Source: Leucaena leucocephala
Taxonomy: Eukaryota > Streptophyta > Magnoliopsida > Fabales > Fabaceae
Length of the DNA stretch: 64,000 nucleotides
Assembly: GCA_037074615.1 (NCBI GenBank)
Contig: CM073570.1
Location: forward strand, 15,173,685-15,237,684
Direction of reading: 5' to 3'
Shown here: positions 1 to 11,790 of the stretch, piece after piece
Position numbering within the stretch: position 1 is the stretch's first letter
Layout of the letters: each line of letters starts with the position of its first letter
The notes under the pieces: model-generated
The model's input: only the letters and a program-made list of their open reading frames with translations
Told to the model about the DNA's origin: nothing
The model's database searches: none
Program-made: the position numbers and the translations under genes

Positions 1-1675
1 GGATATGATGACGACGATGACAATGATGATGTGGTAAACATCAATTTAATAATGTCCGAAGTGAATATAAAGTCAATTAGGTACTCAGTAGAATCTTTCT
101 TTGTTTCCACTTCTCTGGAAGTTTAAGCTTCCCCGTTCATCAAGTTGGTGGAAGAAGAGGCTTTACTCTTTTCTGCATGATAACTTGAAGCTTCCAGGTA
201 ACAATCAACATTCTAATGATATTCATTCAAAGTATGCTTAATAAATTATTGTTTTGGTCTCTGAAAAATGGTAATCAGGCATGGACTAATTATGATAATA
301 ATTTTTTGAGTATTCATAGCCTTTAACTCGTAAATATTTTTTAACCTTTTGCTGTCATTTTAGAAGTTATATATTGGCATAAGGACGCAATTGATTTAAA
401 TTTAAAACCATAATAACTCTATTGATAGACTATTTATATCATATGAAGAGTTATTTCAGGTATGTGTTCTAACGTTTGTAATCTGCTGACCTTCTTCCTT
501 TTGCGTTGATAGATATCCTTTTGATGTTTATATTCTCTCTGAGCTTGAAAGCATGGGCTCTCACATTTATGTGGTTTATCCTGGCACCCCTTGCCCATAA
601 ATGGCATCTCGGACCCCTATATGTAAGTCTGCTGCCTATCATTGCATCCATATTTGGGACTTTGGATACTGAGTTTTAATGATCTGCTGCATAATGTTAC
701 TGTGTAATCTTTTCTGACTTTAGATGTTTATATTTTCAGTCATGCATTTGTTCTAACTGATGTTTCTCCCGTAACTTTTCCTGCCATTTGTTTGTTTTAC
801 TATTCTTATTATCTTTTGGCCGGTGTTTGTTTTATTCAAAACTGATAATGAATCTGATTTACATGCTTTTATATTATTTTTGTTGTGCTTCATCGTTTGT
901 TACAACTTTTCTGCAGATACTTGCTACAGGTTTTTGTCTAATTCTCTTTAATCTTGGAAAGCGCCAAGCTGGTGACGTCAGGTATAAACTGATACAAAAT
1001 ATTGTGTATTACTGTTACATTATGACAATTTAGTCATGGTGAGATCAATGCTCGTATTTGTGAAAAAATACGGACGGGTGGGAAGAAGAATTTTGGTAAA
1101 ATATTGATTTTTGTTGGGGATGAAAAAATAAGACATATCTAAGCCCCTTTGAATATGTTGGAGTTACAAATGCTTATTGTGTAACTCGTCCACTGTTGTA
1201 TAGCTCTTTGGATTTTTGTTGGTTCTTTTGGGGATTTATAATGTTATTTGTAAAATCATCAAATCTCTTGGAACTTCTTTTATTGCCTTTTCATATTTCT
1301 CAATCCAACAAAGGGATTTTAAAGGTAAACTAGTCCAGTCAATATGTCCAAATATGAAGGAAAATAAAAAAAAAAATATCTTTCTAAACATTAATGAATA
1401 TAAATATAATGCCACTTGATATTCAGCCTTTCTTCTTTGTTATGCGTGTTTCAGTCACTGAAGTTCTTGACATCTATTTTACCCCAGTTATTTTAAGGAT
1501 TACAAGAAGATACGAAAGAAGTTTATTTCTGAGAAATCATTTGATAGTTTCTTACTAATTTGTTCTCTCCAACACATGCAGTGCATATTCTATCTTCAAT
1601 GAAGATTTTAGAGAGCTTCCAGGGACCCTTAATGCAGATCGGCTTGATAGGGATGTAAGAGCAGGACAGTTTTGA
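1..1675 (+). CDS. SAYSvFN-domain membrane protein (SAYSD1-like), 5' end outside window
   Basis: Five exons read in one frame: 1-33, 122-197, 513-622, 917-981 and 1582-1675 (stop TGA 1673-1675), all with GT-AG borders. The protein runs from an acidic Asp stretch, through a basic segment with WWKKR, to two hydrophobic segments (around LTFMWFILAP and ILATGFCLILF). It ends with the family hallmark SAYSIFN followed by ELPGTLNADRLDRD, which matches the SAYSvFN domain. The animal member SAYSD1 is an ER membrane protein linked to UFM1-modified ribosomes at the translocon; a similar ER role for this plant protein is inference. The start codon and N-terminus lie left of the window. The exon at 1-33 is short and supported only by the donor at 34 and frame agreement. 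No breaks are seen in the visible part. Confidence 0.85.
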
Positions 1676-2989
1676 ACAAGGTGGTAACCACCCGCTGTTT
1701 TTTTTTTTTTTTTTGTAGTTTAGCTATTACCCTGAAAATTTGTATGTATAGTTTGATATATCAAAATTATAACTGAGGCCACATGTTCTGTTGTGGATAA
1801 CTATGTTTCTGCCTTTCTGGTCACTGGGGTCCTATGAATTTATATATATGGCAAGCTAGTTGACCCGTATACAGTGGCAAACCATAGCAGGATCCAAAAG
1901 GTTAAATGCAGTATTTTTTTTTTCCCGTTTGGAAGGAATGTTAAATGCAGTATTTTTTTGGACCGAGTTAAATGCAGTATTGAATACCTGAAATCGTGTC
2001 CAATCGAAAAGGGTAAAAATGCCTAATCATTAGGCTATCTCTCTCCCTCCCTCCCTCCCTCTCTCTGTGTGTGTTCTTGGGCCTCAATCATCAGTCTAGT
2101 TTTCATCTTTCCTGGGCGAAAAGCTCAGCTCTATTATTTTGTTTTGAAGTTGGACTTTTTCATGTACAAAGCTTATTTGGATCACTTTTAGGATAGCGTT
2201 TTCAAGTACGTACAATTTCAATAAGAGATAGACAAATATAGTAAGAAATATGTTTATATCTTATAAGAATACGAGTTTGATTTCCGCTACTGTCATAAAG
2301 GTTCTTTTGGCAGGCGTTTTCATAAGTCATCTGGCAGTATTTTTTAAACCTTAAGGCTATGCCTTAACTTTGATAGGAGATTAGTGTTGAATCTATTTAA
2401 ATTTTTTTATATAAAAAAATTCAATAATAACATGATTATTAGTATCCACAAGGAATAATTTCTAGCTATCAGCTGAAAATACTTTCTAGATTAATTTATA
2501 ACTATTAACTAAGGATACGTTTTATATTCTACTAAAAAAAACATAATTATTAGTTGGTTGAAACAATGATTATAAAAGGGTTAATATGTAAATTTCTTTC
2601 AAAAGTTTTACTTAGAAGTGATGTTGTTAAGGAATTTTTTTTTATGTTTAATATCATTTTAGAAGTTTTAAAATGTAGTTATGTTGGACGATATCAATGT
2701 TAGATAGGACGATCTCTTAATTATTCTTAAATATAAATCTAAACACTTAAAGTCATCAATTTGATTCATCATATTAATCAATCAATGAGGTATATAAAGT
2801 TTTAGTTGGATAACCTTGTTGGGCATCTAAATTAGGTATATAAAGTTTTATTCTTAACTAAAATACACAAGAAATAAAGTTAATCAAAATATATCTCTCA
2901 AGATATTTCACGTTAGAATGAAGTCAAGTTACAGTTGGTGAAGATATATAGTAGAAAGACTAATTAATATTAAAACATGGATTTCTAAG

Positions 2990-3023
<34 letters not shown>

Positions 3024-4821
3024 CGTCTTCCCTTTGCAAAACAAAACATTTGTTGGTGTATTTGTTTTAAAAAATTAATTGTACTATTCATAACGTGTAG
3101 TTTTTTTTTGAAGGTATCAATTTCTTAAAACTGCGGTAAAAATATGCATGTTTTTAGTGATTCCCTCTTAAAGAAGATTAACTTCGTTGGCAAGAAAACA
3201 ACAGAAGAACTTTGTATCTTTCACTATTTTCTTCTTCTCCATCTCTTTTTATTTTTACCTGAAAAAATTGTAATTACAAAATCCTCTTTGCAAATTATAC
3301 AATGGTTACCCAGTACACCTTTGCTATATTATAATGATCAACACGATAACGATAAGAGAGCTCTTGATGGGTGATTGGCTAGTCTCAATCAAACATATTT
3401 TTTTAAAAAAATAAAAAAGCCAATACTTATGCCTATTGATTAACTCCCTCAAGATATAAATTTGAATTTCAAAATATTTTATTCCATTACCTTTTATTAT
3501 AGGAATTTTTTACGGCAGTGTCTAGGTTAAGTTTGACTAAAATTAATTTAAGGTAAAAATATATCTAGTATTTTAAATTAATTTTATATGAGTAATTATT
3601 ATCCTAAAGTATTTACACTATGAATTAATTTTAAAAGTACGACTAACTATCTAAAATATTTAATGATACAATTAGCATTTTAAAATAATTTTAGATGTAC
3701 GATAGCACATTAAAATATTTAAATTAGTATAATTTTATCATTTTACTAATAGAAATATAAATTTCTATCCAATTTATTTCACATAAACTTTTTATTTTGA
3801 TATATTATAATTTAAAATATTACATGTGTCATATTAGTTAAATAATAATACTGAATAAACTCGACATTGTATATAATTCATATGTAAAGATTGAGAAATT
3901 TTATAGTTTATTTATTATAATTTATTAAAATAATACTATACATATATTCTTTTAAACAATAATATATCAAAATAAAAAATTTATGTGGTATGTATCAAAT
4001 AAAATTAAGTGTTTTTGTTAGTGAAAATGTAAAATTATATTAAATATTTTAGAGTATTAATTACACTCCAAAATTAGTTAAAAATACTAAGTATATTTTT
4101 AAATAATTTAAATACAAATTATAATTCTAAATTTTTAAATATTTTTAAATATTAATTATTTTTTAAAATTAATTTAGGATGCTATTCCCCTCACCTATTA
4201 ATTTATCCATCTGCACAACTTGACGTTACGGTCTTGAATCTATGTTGATCAAATGTACGGTTTTATTTATTGTAGGCAACTGTGGATAAACTGAACAAAA
4301 AGTTGCTGATTAGAAGTAAATTCAAAACCATTATTTTAGGGTCAAAAGCTAAAACACAGGGAAAATAAGAAATGAAAAAGCTACAAATATATAATAGCCA
4401 CTGCTTAAATATACTTGTCCTAAACGATCTTGAATTTTTAATTTATTTCGAAATATCAACGGTAAACAGTTTTTAATGTCTCAAATAGCAATTTTCTCTT
4501 GTTATAAGTTTTTGTCCTTACATTATCCAAAATTATTTGTAAATTTAAGATTTTTCATCATAAATTAGGCTGATCTTTTATTTTGGTAGAGTTTGAGAAA
4601 TATTTGCTAATAGAATATTTCCATTTATATGCAAGAATCACATATTTATTCTACTGTTGTTCTAAATTTCGTTAATAAATTCGTATTTTCTCAAAATACC
4701 CAAAATTTTATTCTTCTTTATCTCCTTTTATTTTCCTCTTATGTTCTCCTGAAAAACTCGCCCCCTTGGCGATGATCATAAATCCTCTTGGCAAATTATG
4801 AAATTACAGAGTAAATAGGGT
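1676..4821. other. AT-rich intergenic spacer
   Basis: This holds the 3' region of the SAYSvFN gene and then about 3 kb of AT-rich DNA. Visible items are a T run near 1699, a CCCT/CT-rich stretch followed by GT near 2040-2075, and a TA microsatellite at 2992-3020. Short open frames here (for example 3144-3374) show no domain or codon pattern I trust. No gene recognised. Confidence 0.6.
2992..3020. repeat. (TA)n microsatellite
   Basis: An uninterrupted run of alternating A and T, about 29 bases, in intergenic DNA. Confidence 0.9.
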
Positions 4822-4850
4822 CCCACGTTGCTGACGTGGGTCCGACGTGT
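4822..4850. promoter_or_regulatory. Cluster of three ACGT-core (G-box/ABRE-like) sites
   Basis: CCCACGT (4822-4828) and ACGTGGG (4834-4840) form a perfect 7-bp inverted repeat with a 5-bp spacer. A third core, GACGTGT, follows at 4844-4850, and a CCAAT motif just after at about 4852. ACGT cores are the known binding sites of plant bZIP factors, and paired copies are typical of ABA- or light-responsive promoters. The cluster lies about 300 bases upstream of the PP2C coding region, so it is a good candidate control element for that gene. Function is inferred from motif and position only. Confidence 0.45.
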
Positions 4851-5124
4851 CGCCAATGGGCATAGCATTTGCAAAGACCCCAGATGTCATCGCAACCTGC
4901 GAAGCCACAAAGCGGAAAATCCACCAAAAGGCAATAGAGAGAGAGAGAGACAAACACCTTTGTCTTCACTCTCACTCAATCAGCTTCGATTCATATAATT
5001 ACATTACTGCCATTTTCTTCCTTGTTCCTTCAACTTCTTCTCTTGCTGTTTTCTTCTACTATACCGGAAAATCGTTGCCGGTTTCTTCTTTATTGATACA
5101 CAGCGTCGCCACTCAAGTAATGTG

Positions 5125-8100
5125 ATGGGACGTCGATTGTCCAACTCTGTTCCTGCTTTGAACAGGTAAACCTGACGGCAACGACGAACCAACATGACCG
5201 GCAGCAGTACGGGATTTCTGCCCCGACTGAGCATTTGGACGGAACTCTAGGCCACTCCTTCCGATATGTCAGATCTTCACCTCGGTTGATTTCACTCACT
5301 CACTCAGATCGCTTTGGCTCTCCTCCTTCTAACTTCCTCCGCTTCTCTCCCACCCGCGAGCCCATTATTACAGCCCGACCGGATTATCCGGAAACTGGGT
5401 TCAGGGCCATTTCCGGATCTTCGGTGAGTGCCAACAATTTGACTCCAAAACCTGTTCTCGAGATGGAAGATATCCACGATGGAGCCAATGATGATACAGC
5501 TCCTGAAGGTGGCGTGAGGGGAAGTAATGTGAATGGGTTCGAAAGCATATCTTCGTTTAGAGCTCTTCCGCTTCAGCCGGCACCGAGAGGGGAAGCTCAC
5601 TTTCTCTCTGGTCCAATTGAGCGTAGTGCCCGCTCTGGGCCTCTCGAGGCAAACGACGCCGCCACAGAAAGTGGAAGCGAGGTCCCTTTTTCAGCTCGTC
5701 TGGGGGGCTTTTATACCAAAAAGAAGCGGAAGAGCGTGTTTTCACGGTTGCGTAAGGCATTTCATCGGGCCATTTCGGAGAAGAAGCAGCCAGGGGTGGC
5801 GCCGGTGTCGAATGTCGTGGGCAGAAAGGAAGTTCCGTCGAACGAAGATAAGCCGGAGATGAAAAGTGAGAGCCATGTACAGTGGGCGCTTGGGAAAGCA
5901 GGAGAGGATCGGGTACACGTGGTTGTATCGGAAGAACACGGCTGGCTCTTCGTCGGGATTTACGACGGCTTCAATGGCCCTGACGCGCCGGAATTCCTAA
6001 TGTGCCATCTTTATCTTGCTGTTGACAATGAACTAAAAGGTTCGTTCTGGGAAGAAGTTGAAGAAGACACAGAGGAAACTGAAACTGAAACCTTAATGGG
6101 AAGAAAGTCCCCGGAAGAGATCAAAACAGAGGGTGAAATTTCAGTATGTTTAGAAGATACGAATCCTCAGATGTTTCAATCTGAAGGAACTAAAAGTAGG
6201 CGACGCAGGCTATGGGAATTTCTTGCAGAGGAAGACGATCGTGCAGATGGTATTGATCTTTCATGCTCAGAAAGATTTGAATTTTCCGTCCATGAAGAAA
6301 TCAACGCAGGATCAGCAGTTAGTAGACGGTGGCTATTACCAAAACATAAGAGGGTCCACGGTGGTGGTAAGTTGTCATCACCGTGGACAGAATATCATAG
6401 AGAGAAGGTTGGCGCAGAAAAAGACAGGTCTTTGGGTGGAAGAAGGAAGCGAAAGGTGGGCCCCGTGGATCATGATTCAGTGTTGAGGGCATTGTCTCGG
6501 GCTCTGCAAACCACCGAAGCTGCATATTTGGAGATGACAGACAAGCTTCTTGATTCAAACCCAGAACTTGCATTAATGGGGTCGTGTGTTTTAGTTGTTT
6601 TGATTAGGGAAGAGGATGTTTACGTGATGAACGTGGGAGATAGCAGAGCCATTATTGCACAATACAAGCCCAAAGGACTGGAATCTAAAGAGAGCATAGT
6701 TGAGGAATTCTTAGATAAAGATGAAAGCGCAATCAAGTTGGAGAATGAGGATTCTGGTCAAGAAATGAGGTTAGCTGCATTGCAGCTTTCCACCGACCAT
6801 AGTACCAGCATTGAAGAGGTACGCTGCGTTTTAAGATTTCTGAACTGTTTTAGTGTAATTGCAATTATTGTTCCTTTTTTTTTAAGTGGTTATATCAGTT
6901 GTTCGATCAAAATATGAGATTTTTTGTTTCGCAGGAAGTGATAAGATTTAAGAACGACCATCCTGATGATAGCCACTGCATTGTGAATGGTAGAGTGAAA
7001 GGTCATCTTCAGGTGACCAGAGCATTTGGGGCTGGATTTTTGAAACAGGTTTCTTTTAAGATTCTTTATTCCCATAGTGTTGTATTTTTTTTATCAAATC
7101 TCTCGCATTCTTCTTCTCATCTCTTTTCTCCTTATAGTTCATGCTCTATAATACAAAAGTCTCATGTTGCTTTCCCCCTTAATTTTCTTACATATACATA
7201 GTCTTGATTAATTTGTTCAGATCTGAACTCTGATTCTCAGGTGGCATGATCTATATGAATTAATTTTGAGCAATATCAATTTTTTTGGGAAAAATTGCTG
7301 AGAAACCCCTCATCGCAAAATTTATTGTATAAAAATGCATGAAATTTGCTTAAAAGATCGAAATGCGACTTATATTTAATAGGTGCAACTCTTCTGTGTA
7401 TAGTTTATCTTTAACTATATGTATATTGCTAAAGATAAATTACACACAAATGAAGAAATGTTGCACCAGTCCAATTTGTGCAATAAATTTTACACTTGGT
7501 GATTTGTCAACAATTTTCCTGTTTTTTTTTTGGCAGTAATTACCATTTTCTAATGTTTCCAGTTCATAACTCTGTTTCTCATTGTCACTTTGTATCTGTT
7601 GGTTAACGTGAGGTCCTAGCCTTTACAGAGAGCCATAACTCAACTCTCTAACGGAGAAAAAACTAGCTTATTTTTGATCCTGTTGCACATGTCCATGTGT
7701 TCTGCTTATTTGGCGTTTCTCTTGTTTGTGACTACGTAATTTCATATGAATTTTATTTATACTTACTTGATGGTATAATTTGCATGGTGATGCAGCCAAA
7801 GTTGAATGATGCAGTGCTGGAAATGTTTCGTAATGATTATATAGGCACTGGTCCATATATTTCCTGCTCTCCTTCACTCTACCATCACAGATTAAGCCAC
7901 AGAGATGATCAATTCTTGATCCTCTCATCTGATGGCTTATATCAATATTTAACTAATCAAGAAGTGGTGTCTCAAGTTAAGAACTTTATGGACAAGTTCC
8001 CAGATGGAGATCCTGCCCAACATTTAATAGAGCAGCTACTTCTCCGTGCGGCCACCAAAGCTGGTAAATGAATTTCCTATCTTGATCGTGATGTAACCAA

Positions 8101-8318
8101 TCCGTTAGAACTTGGCTTAAGGTCATATACCTTTAATGTTGAGTGTTGCAGGAATGGATGTGCACGAGTTCCTCGAGATTCCTAAAGGAGATAGAAGTAA
8201 GTACCATGATGATGTAACTGTCCTGGTCATCTCACTTGAAGGAAGAATATGGAAATCAACGGGGCAAGTATCTGTGAGACACTTGCAACTCGCTTTGCTC
8301 ACAAATCCTGAAATCTAA
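5125..8318 (+). CDS. POLTERGEIST-like protein phosphatase 2C (PLL family)
   Basis: Exon 1 is open from 5121 to 6818, followed by 6935-7048, 7796-8063 and 8152-8318 (TAA), all joined in phase. PP2C motifs appear in order: VGIYDGFNGPDAPEF (metal-binding DG), MNVGDSRA, a STDHST segment, RVKGHLQVTRAFGAGF, ILSSDGLYQYLTNQE and YHDDVTVLVISLEG. The long N-terminal region with LGHSFRYVR, and the acidic insertion between the first two catalytic motifs, are typical of plant PLL phosphatases, which act at the plasma membrane in receptor-kinase and stem-cell signalling. The start is problematic. The only nearby upstream ATG (5125) is one base out of frame with the conserved N-terminus, so the coordinates use that ATG position; the first in-frame ATG is 5463. 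The reading frame otherwise looks intact. The 5' leader carries an AG repeat near 4936. Confidence 0.85.
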
Positions 8319-9054
8319 TTGAGCTTCCATGCCTCCAAATCCATTTTTTCATGAGTCTTGTTGTTCGGTTCTTTTTTGGGGGGTCTTGAACAATAAATGA
8401 ATGGCTGGTGTTAGTGTCAATAAAGCTACCATCAACTATGCAATCGAAAGGCTTGATGAGCCTAAGAATGAGAAATTGCAAATAAATTTTCATGAGAATA
8501 CATAGTGAAGTTGTTTTCCTTTATGTTTCCTTTTCCATTTTCCTTCAAGGTAGCCGAAAAGAACATTGGTGTACATTGGTGGAGATTAATTAAGAAGCTA
8601 ATTCAGAATTATTAGGATATTTTATTTTTTTTAATGAAATGAGAGAACCATTAAGATCTGTTTGTCACAAAACATTACAACGAGATACTATAATGTCCCA
8701 ACTGACATATTAATATGTTAGTTTTTCTTACTACTTCAGTCTTAATCAAATAGTTCTTATATCAAGAACAGATAAATATATAGGATCCAGATATATTGAA
8801 TTCAATAATGCATGTAACCAGTGACAAAAGAAAAGAAAAAGAAAAAGAAACGCATGTAATCAAAAAAAGAAAAAAGGCAAAACACGAGGAAGAATTCAAC
8901 AAATGCAAAATAGCCTAAATGCATTTGAACTTTGAGACAAACTTGTTTAATTGTTTCTTCGTGTTACAGTTTTGGTAGTCAATAATGGGTGATGAAGATG
9001 ATCCTGCTTTATCCACTTTCGAACTGCAATCCTCATGGTCAAGTTAATTTTGAG
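8319..9054. other. Intergenic, nothing recognised
   Basis: This holds the 3' flank of the phosphatase gene, with a possible AATAAA-type signal near 8390, then A-rich sequence near 8825-8880. No gene, domain or repeat recognised. Confidence 0.5.
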
Positions 9055-9262
9055 AAGTACTAATAGGAGTTAATTTAAATAGTAAATAACTCAGTATTGA
9101 TTAAGTGAGATTTTAAATTTAAATCTTAGCGTATATAGAAAATTCTCATTAGGAGACTCACTTATTATAACTAAGTATGTGAAATGAATTGGATTCAGAT
9201 ATAATTAGGATAAAATTTCGATGAATTGAGTGGGCAATAAAAAAAAAGAAAAGAAAAATAAA
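9055..9262 (+). repeat. SINE-like dispersed repeat, copy S1
   Basis: One of four related copies in the window (others near 31905, 53830 and, inverted, 32727). They share the block around GGAGACTCACTTATTATAAC and a 3' end resembling GAATTGAGTGGGCAA followed by an A-rich tail (here about 25 bases with interspersed G). A conserved body plus a poly(A)-like tail suggests a tRNA-derived SINE. Pol III boxes are too degraded to be sure. Confidence 0.45.
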
Positions 9263-9835
9263 TGTCCCTTTTACCCAAATATAGATATTAGAAATGCTTT
9301 TTTGGTCTGAACTGTAGGTAGTAAAAAAAATTATAAATCAATTTTCTTCTATTATGAATTTTTATATCATCCAAACATTGCCCAAATCTTTGCTCCTTTG
9401 ACCTGGCCTAGGTCTTCATCGGTCAAACCTAGCAGCCTATACACAATTAATATGCTTATCATTTTCTATCATTATTATTTTTATTTTTATCTATACTCTC
9501 CTCTTTTATTTTTGTGTTATATTTATTCTCTCTACTTTTTAAGACTTCGACTTGAATATTTAATTTCTTAAATAAGATTTTGTTCAAATTAATAAATAAT
9601 TTAAATTAAGTTTTTATCAGCTTCTTTTTATACGTGCATTGCATGCCAAAATAATTTTTTTAAGGGAAGAAAAAGGAAGACTCGCCCAGGTTTGAACTAG
9701 TAACCTCTGGATCATCTTCCAACTGACTTGTACTTTTTATTCAAAAAAAGATATTTTGTGTGGAAATAAGGATAAGATATTGTGAGGTGGAAGTGGAGGG
9801 AATAGCTTGGTGGTGATCTGAGCAAAAATGGCTTG

Positions 9836-10590
9836 TTAGGGCTGTGTATAATGTCCATAGTTTATTATGTCCTGCTCAACTCGCAAGAAAAATATCCTGT
9901 CTAACCCAATTTTTACCAGGCAGGGCTAGGCATCGGGTTGCAAAATACAGCCCATAAATTTTTCGGACTGGGCACCGGGCATAGGGGCTGCCTTGCCCTG
10001 CCCATGAGCACCCCTTCTTTTATTTTTTTTTATTTTTTCTTTATCTTAAAAGGGAGAATATGATAACTACTGGTGACTATAAGGTAATTTTAAAAATATA
10101 AGTAGGTAAGTTATATTTTTTAATATTTATAACTATACTAATTTTTTCTTTTTTTTAATTTTGTTAATTATCATATGATTATATTACAAATTATAATTAT
10201 TTATTTTATTTTTTTAGATGCTTTATCTTTGTCAATATTAGGGAGATTGATACAAAGTTATAATTATAAACTATTTATATTTCAACGCTTATTTTTTATA
10301 TGCAATGGATCTCAAGATTTTAATTATTATCTTTATTCTCTTATTCTTAGTGAATTATAGATATTATTTAACTCTTAAAGACACATGAATATGGTATTAT
10401 TTTAGAAATTGATGATTACAAATTTTTTTTCACAACATGAGCATGACATCACGATTTAGGCATGCCCAGCCCGCTCATGTCCTGCCCAAAATTGTTAAGG
10501 CTTTTACTGGGCAGGGCCGGGCATCAGGTTGCAAAATTCAGCCCATACATTCTCCTTGCCCAACCCTACCCATGTATACCATTACTTGTA
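9836..10590. repeat. Possible non-autonomous element with GGGC-rich direct repeats
   Basis: Two GC-rich blocks, 9910-9960 and 10501-10551, are about 80% alike in the same orientation (both contain a GGCATC..GGTTGCAAAAT..CAGCCCATA core). They flank about 540 bases of AT-rich DNA. GGGC-rich subterminal repeats of this type are common in plant hAT-like elements, but I could not define terminal inverted repeats or a target duplication, so the boundaries are rough. Confidence 0.35.
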
Positions 10591-10613
10591 TCTCAAACTC
10601 TGTATTATTACAG

Positions 10614-11415
10614 ATCTTCAAGAGAAGCACCCCTTATAACTTATTCGGCTGGAACATTGGCAAGATCAAGCCTGACGACAAACCTCAGATTAAGTATCAC
10701 GACATTGCTCTCACTTTCCCACCTTCTCTTCTCAATAAAACCTTCTTGAAGGGTCCTCTCTCTCTGTTCCTTTCTCTCTCTAAGTTTCAAACTTGCATGT
10801 CACTGACCTTCAGAATTCTGTGACTATTGATCAGGAAAGGAGCTCAAATGCTGCTATAGAGCCACAATCGATGGTTTTAGCGCTACGAAATTTCATGAAT
10901 GCTGCGATTTCAAGGGGCCATGCGTGATTATAGGCTACACAATCAAATCTTTCAAGTTTGGGGCTTTTAATCCTCAAGGCTACTGAAGCACTGACGATCA
11001 CTGATACTTTTGATGCGTTGTTGTTTTATTGGCCTGAAACTGATCATGATACTCAAACTCAAACCCGAGAACCCATTGTTTTGCCCAAGGTTGGTGGGAG
11101 TGGTGCGGCTCTGTTCGATTATGCTCGTGGGGCCCACAATTTGGGGCCCATGGGCTTTTCATTGGGCCTCCCTTGGCCCCAGTTATGGGTGGTTTTGCAG
11201 GAGCCGATACAAACTCTGGCATTGGTGACCTAAGGGTGGTTTTGCAGGACCCGATACAAACTCTGGCATTGTTGACCTAAGGCAAGCCAAGTCTAGATTG
11301 GGATTGTCTTATGCTAAGAGGGAAGACAGCAAAGAATCTCTCTTTGGGACGAGTCCAAGGCTACACTTGAAGAAGTTGAGGCTTTTTGCCGCCCGCAAAT
11401 GCTAGCTTGTACTAG
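10614..11415 (+). pseudogene. Broken copy of a plant TLDc-domain protein gene
   Basis: The reading matches the plant TLDc family: an N-terminal part with STPYNLFGWNIGKIKPDD (exon about 10614-10752), an intron ending TCAG at 10834, then LKCCYRATIDGFSATKF, FKFGAFNPQGY and GSGAALFDYARG. The gene is dead. The expected start codon reads ATC at 10614. In-frame stops follow the FNPQGY segment near 10982-11010. The frame slips after the ARG segment. A block of about 47 bases (GGTGGTTTTGCAGG..GACCTAAG) is duplicated in tandem near 11185-11281. One base is missing just before the old stop at 11413-11415. Keeping the intron shows it arose by DNA duplication rather than retroposition. TLDc proteins are linked to oxidative-stress protection; that role is family knowledge only. 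Confidence 0.8.
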
Positions 11416-11527
11416 AACTTACTGCAAAATGGGTAACAAATAGTCTCATTCTGCTACTATTTTGCCTTCTATGATGATGACGATTGCATTGAAAGTTGTC
11501 AATTATGTATAGTATAGTTCAATTTTG

Positions 11528-11790
11528 TTTTTTATAAATTTTTTTTAGAAAGGGGTTAGACTCATTCACGATCTAAGGGCAGGACGAAGTCTCATTTTCT
11601 TTTAAACAATATCAATATCGAGCAGGGCGAGCTGTTAATTACTTTCAAGCGTAAACTTAAATACCTAAGAGTTAGAATATCTCCATAAGTACCGCGATTG
11701 GAACAACAACAAAGTAATACTCTTTAAAAATTAAACACGCTTTAAATAGTCTATATTTTATCCTTTTATTAATTAAACCTATAGATAAGT
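11528..11790 (+). repeat. Dispersed repeat family R1, copy 1
   Basis: Begins with T/A-rich sequence, then GGGGTTAGACTCATTCACG, a GGGCAGGACGAAGTCTC block and the diagnostic GAGCAGGGCGAGCTGT. It continues with AAATACCTAAGAGTTAG and AGTAATACTCTTTAAAAATT and fades near 11790. Related copies lie near 26803, 33250, 39172, 40597 (partial) and 58120, all on the same strand. No coding capacity. Class unknown. Confidence 0.6.

Noticed and set aside
788..1033. Open frame read as a separate small protein
   Set aside because: It overlaps an intron and one exon of the SAYSvFN gene; the real exon (917-981) uses splice sites and frame consistent with the family.
9670..9730. tRNA-like phrase (GTTTGAACTAGTAACC)
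   Set aside because: Only a T-loop-like fragment; no cloverleaf could be formed around it.
10437..10823. 128-codon frame at the TLDc pseudogene
   Set aside because: It joins a GGGC repeat, the dead exon and intron sequence; only the TLDc-matching part is meaningful and is annotated as a pseudogene.
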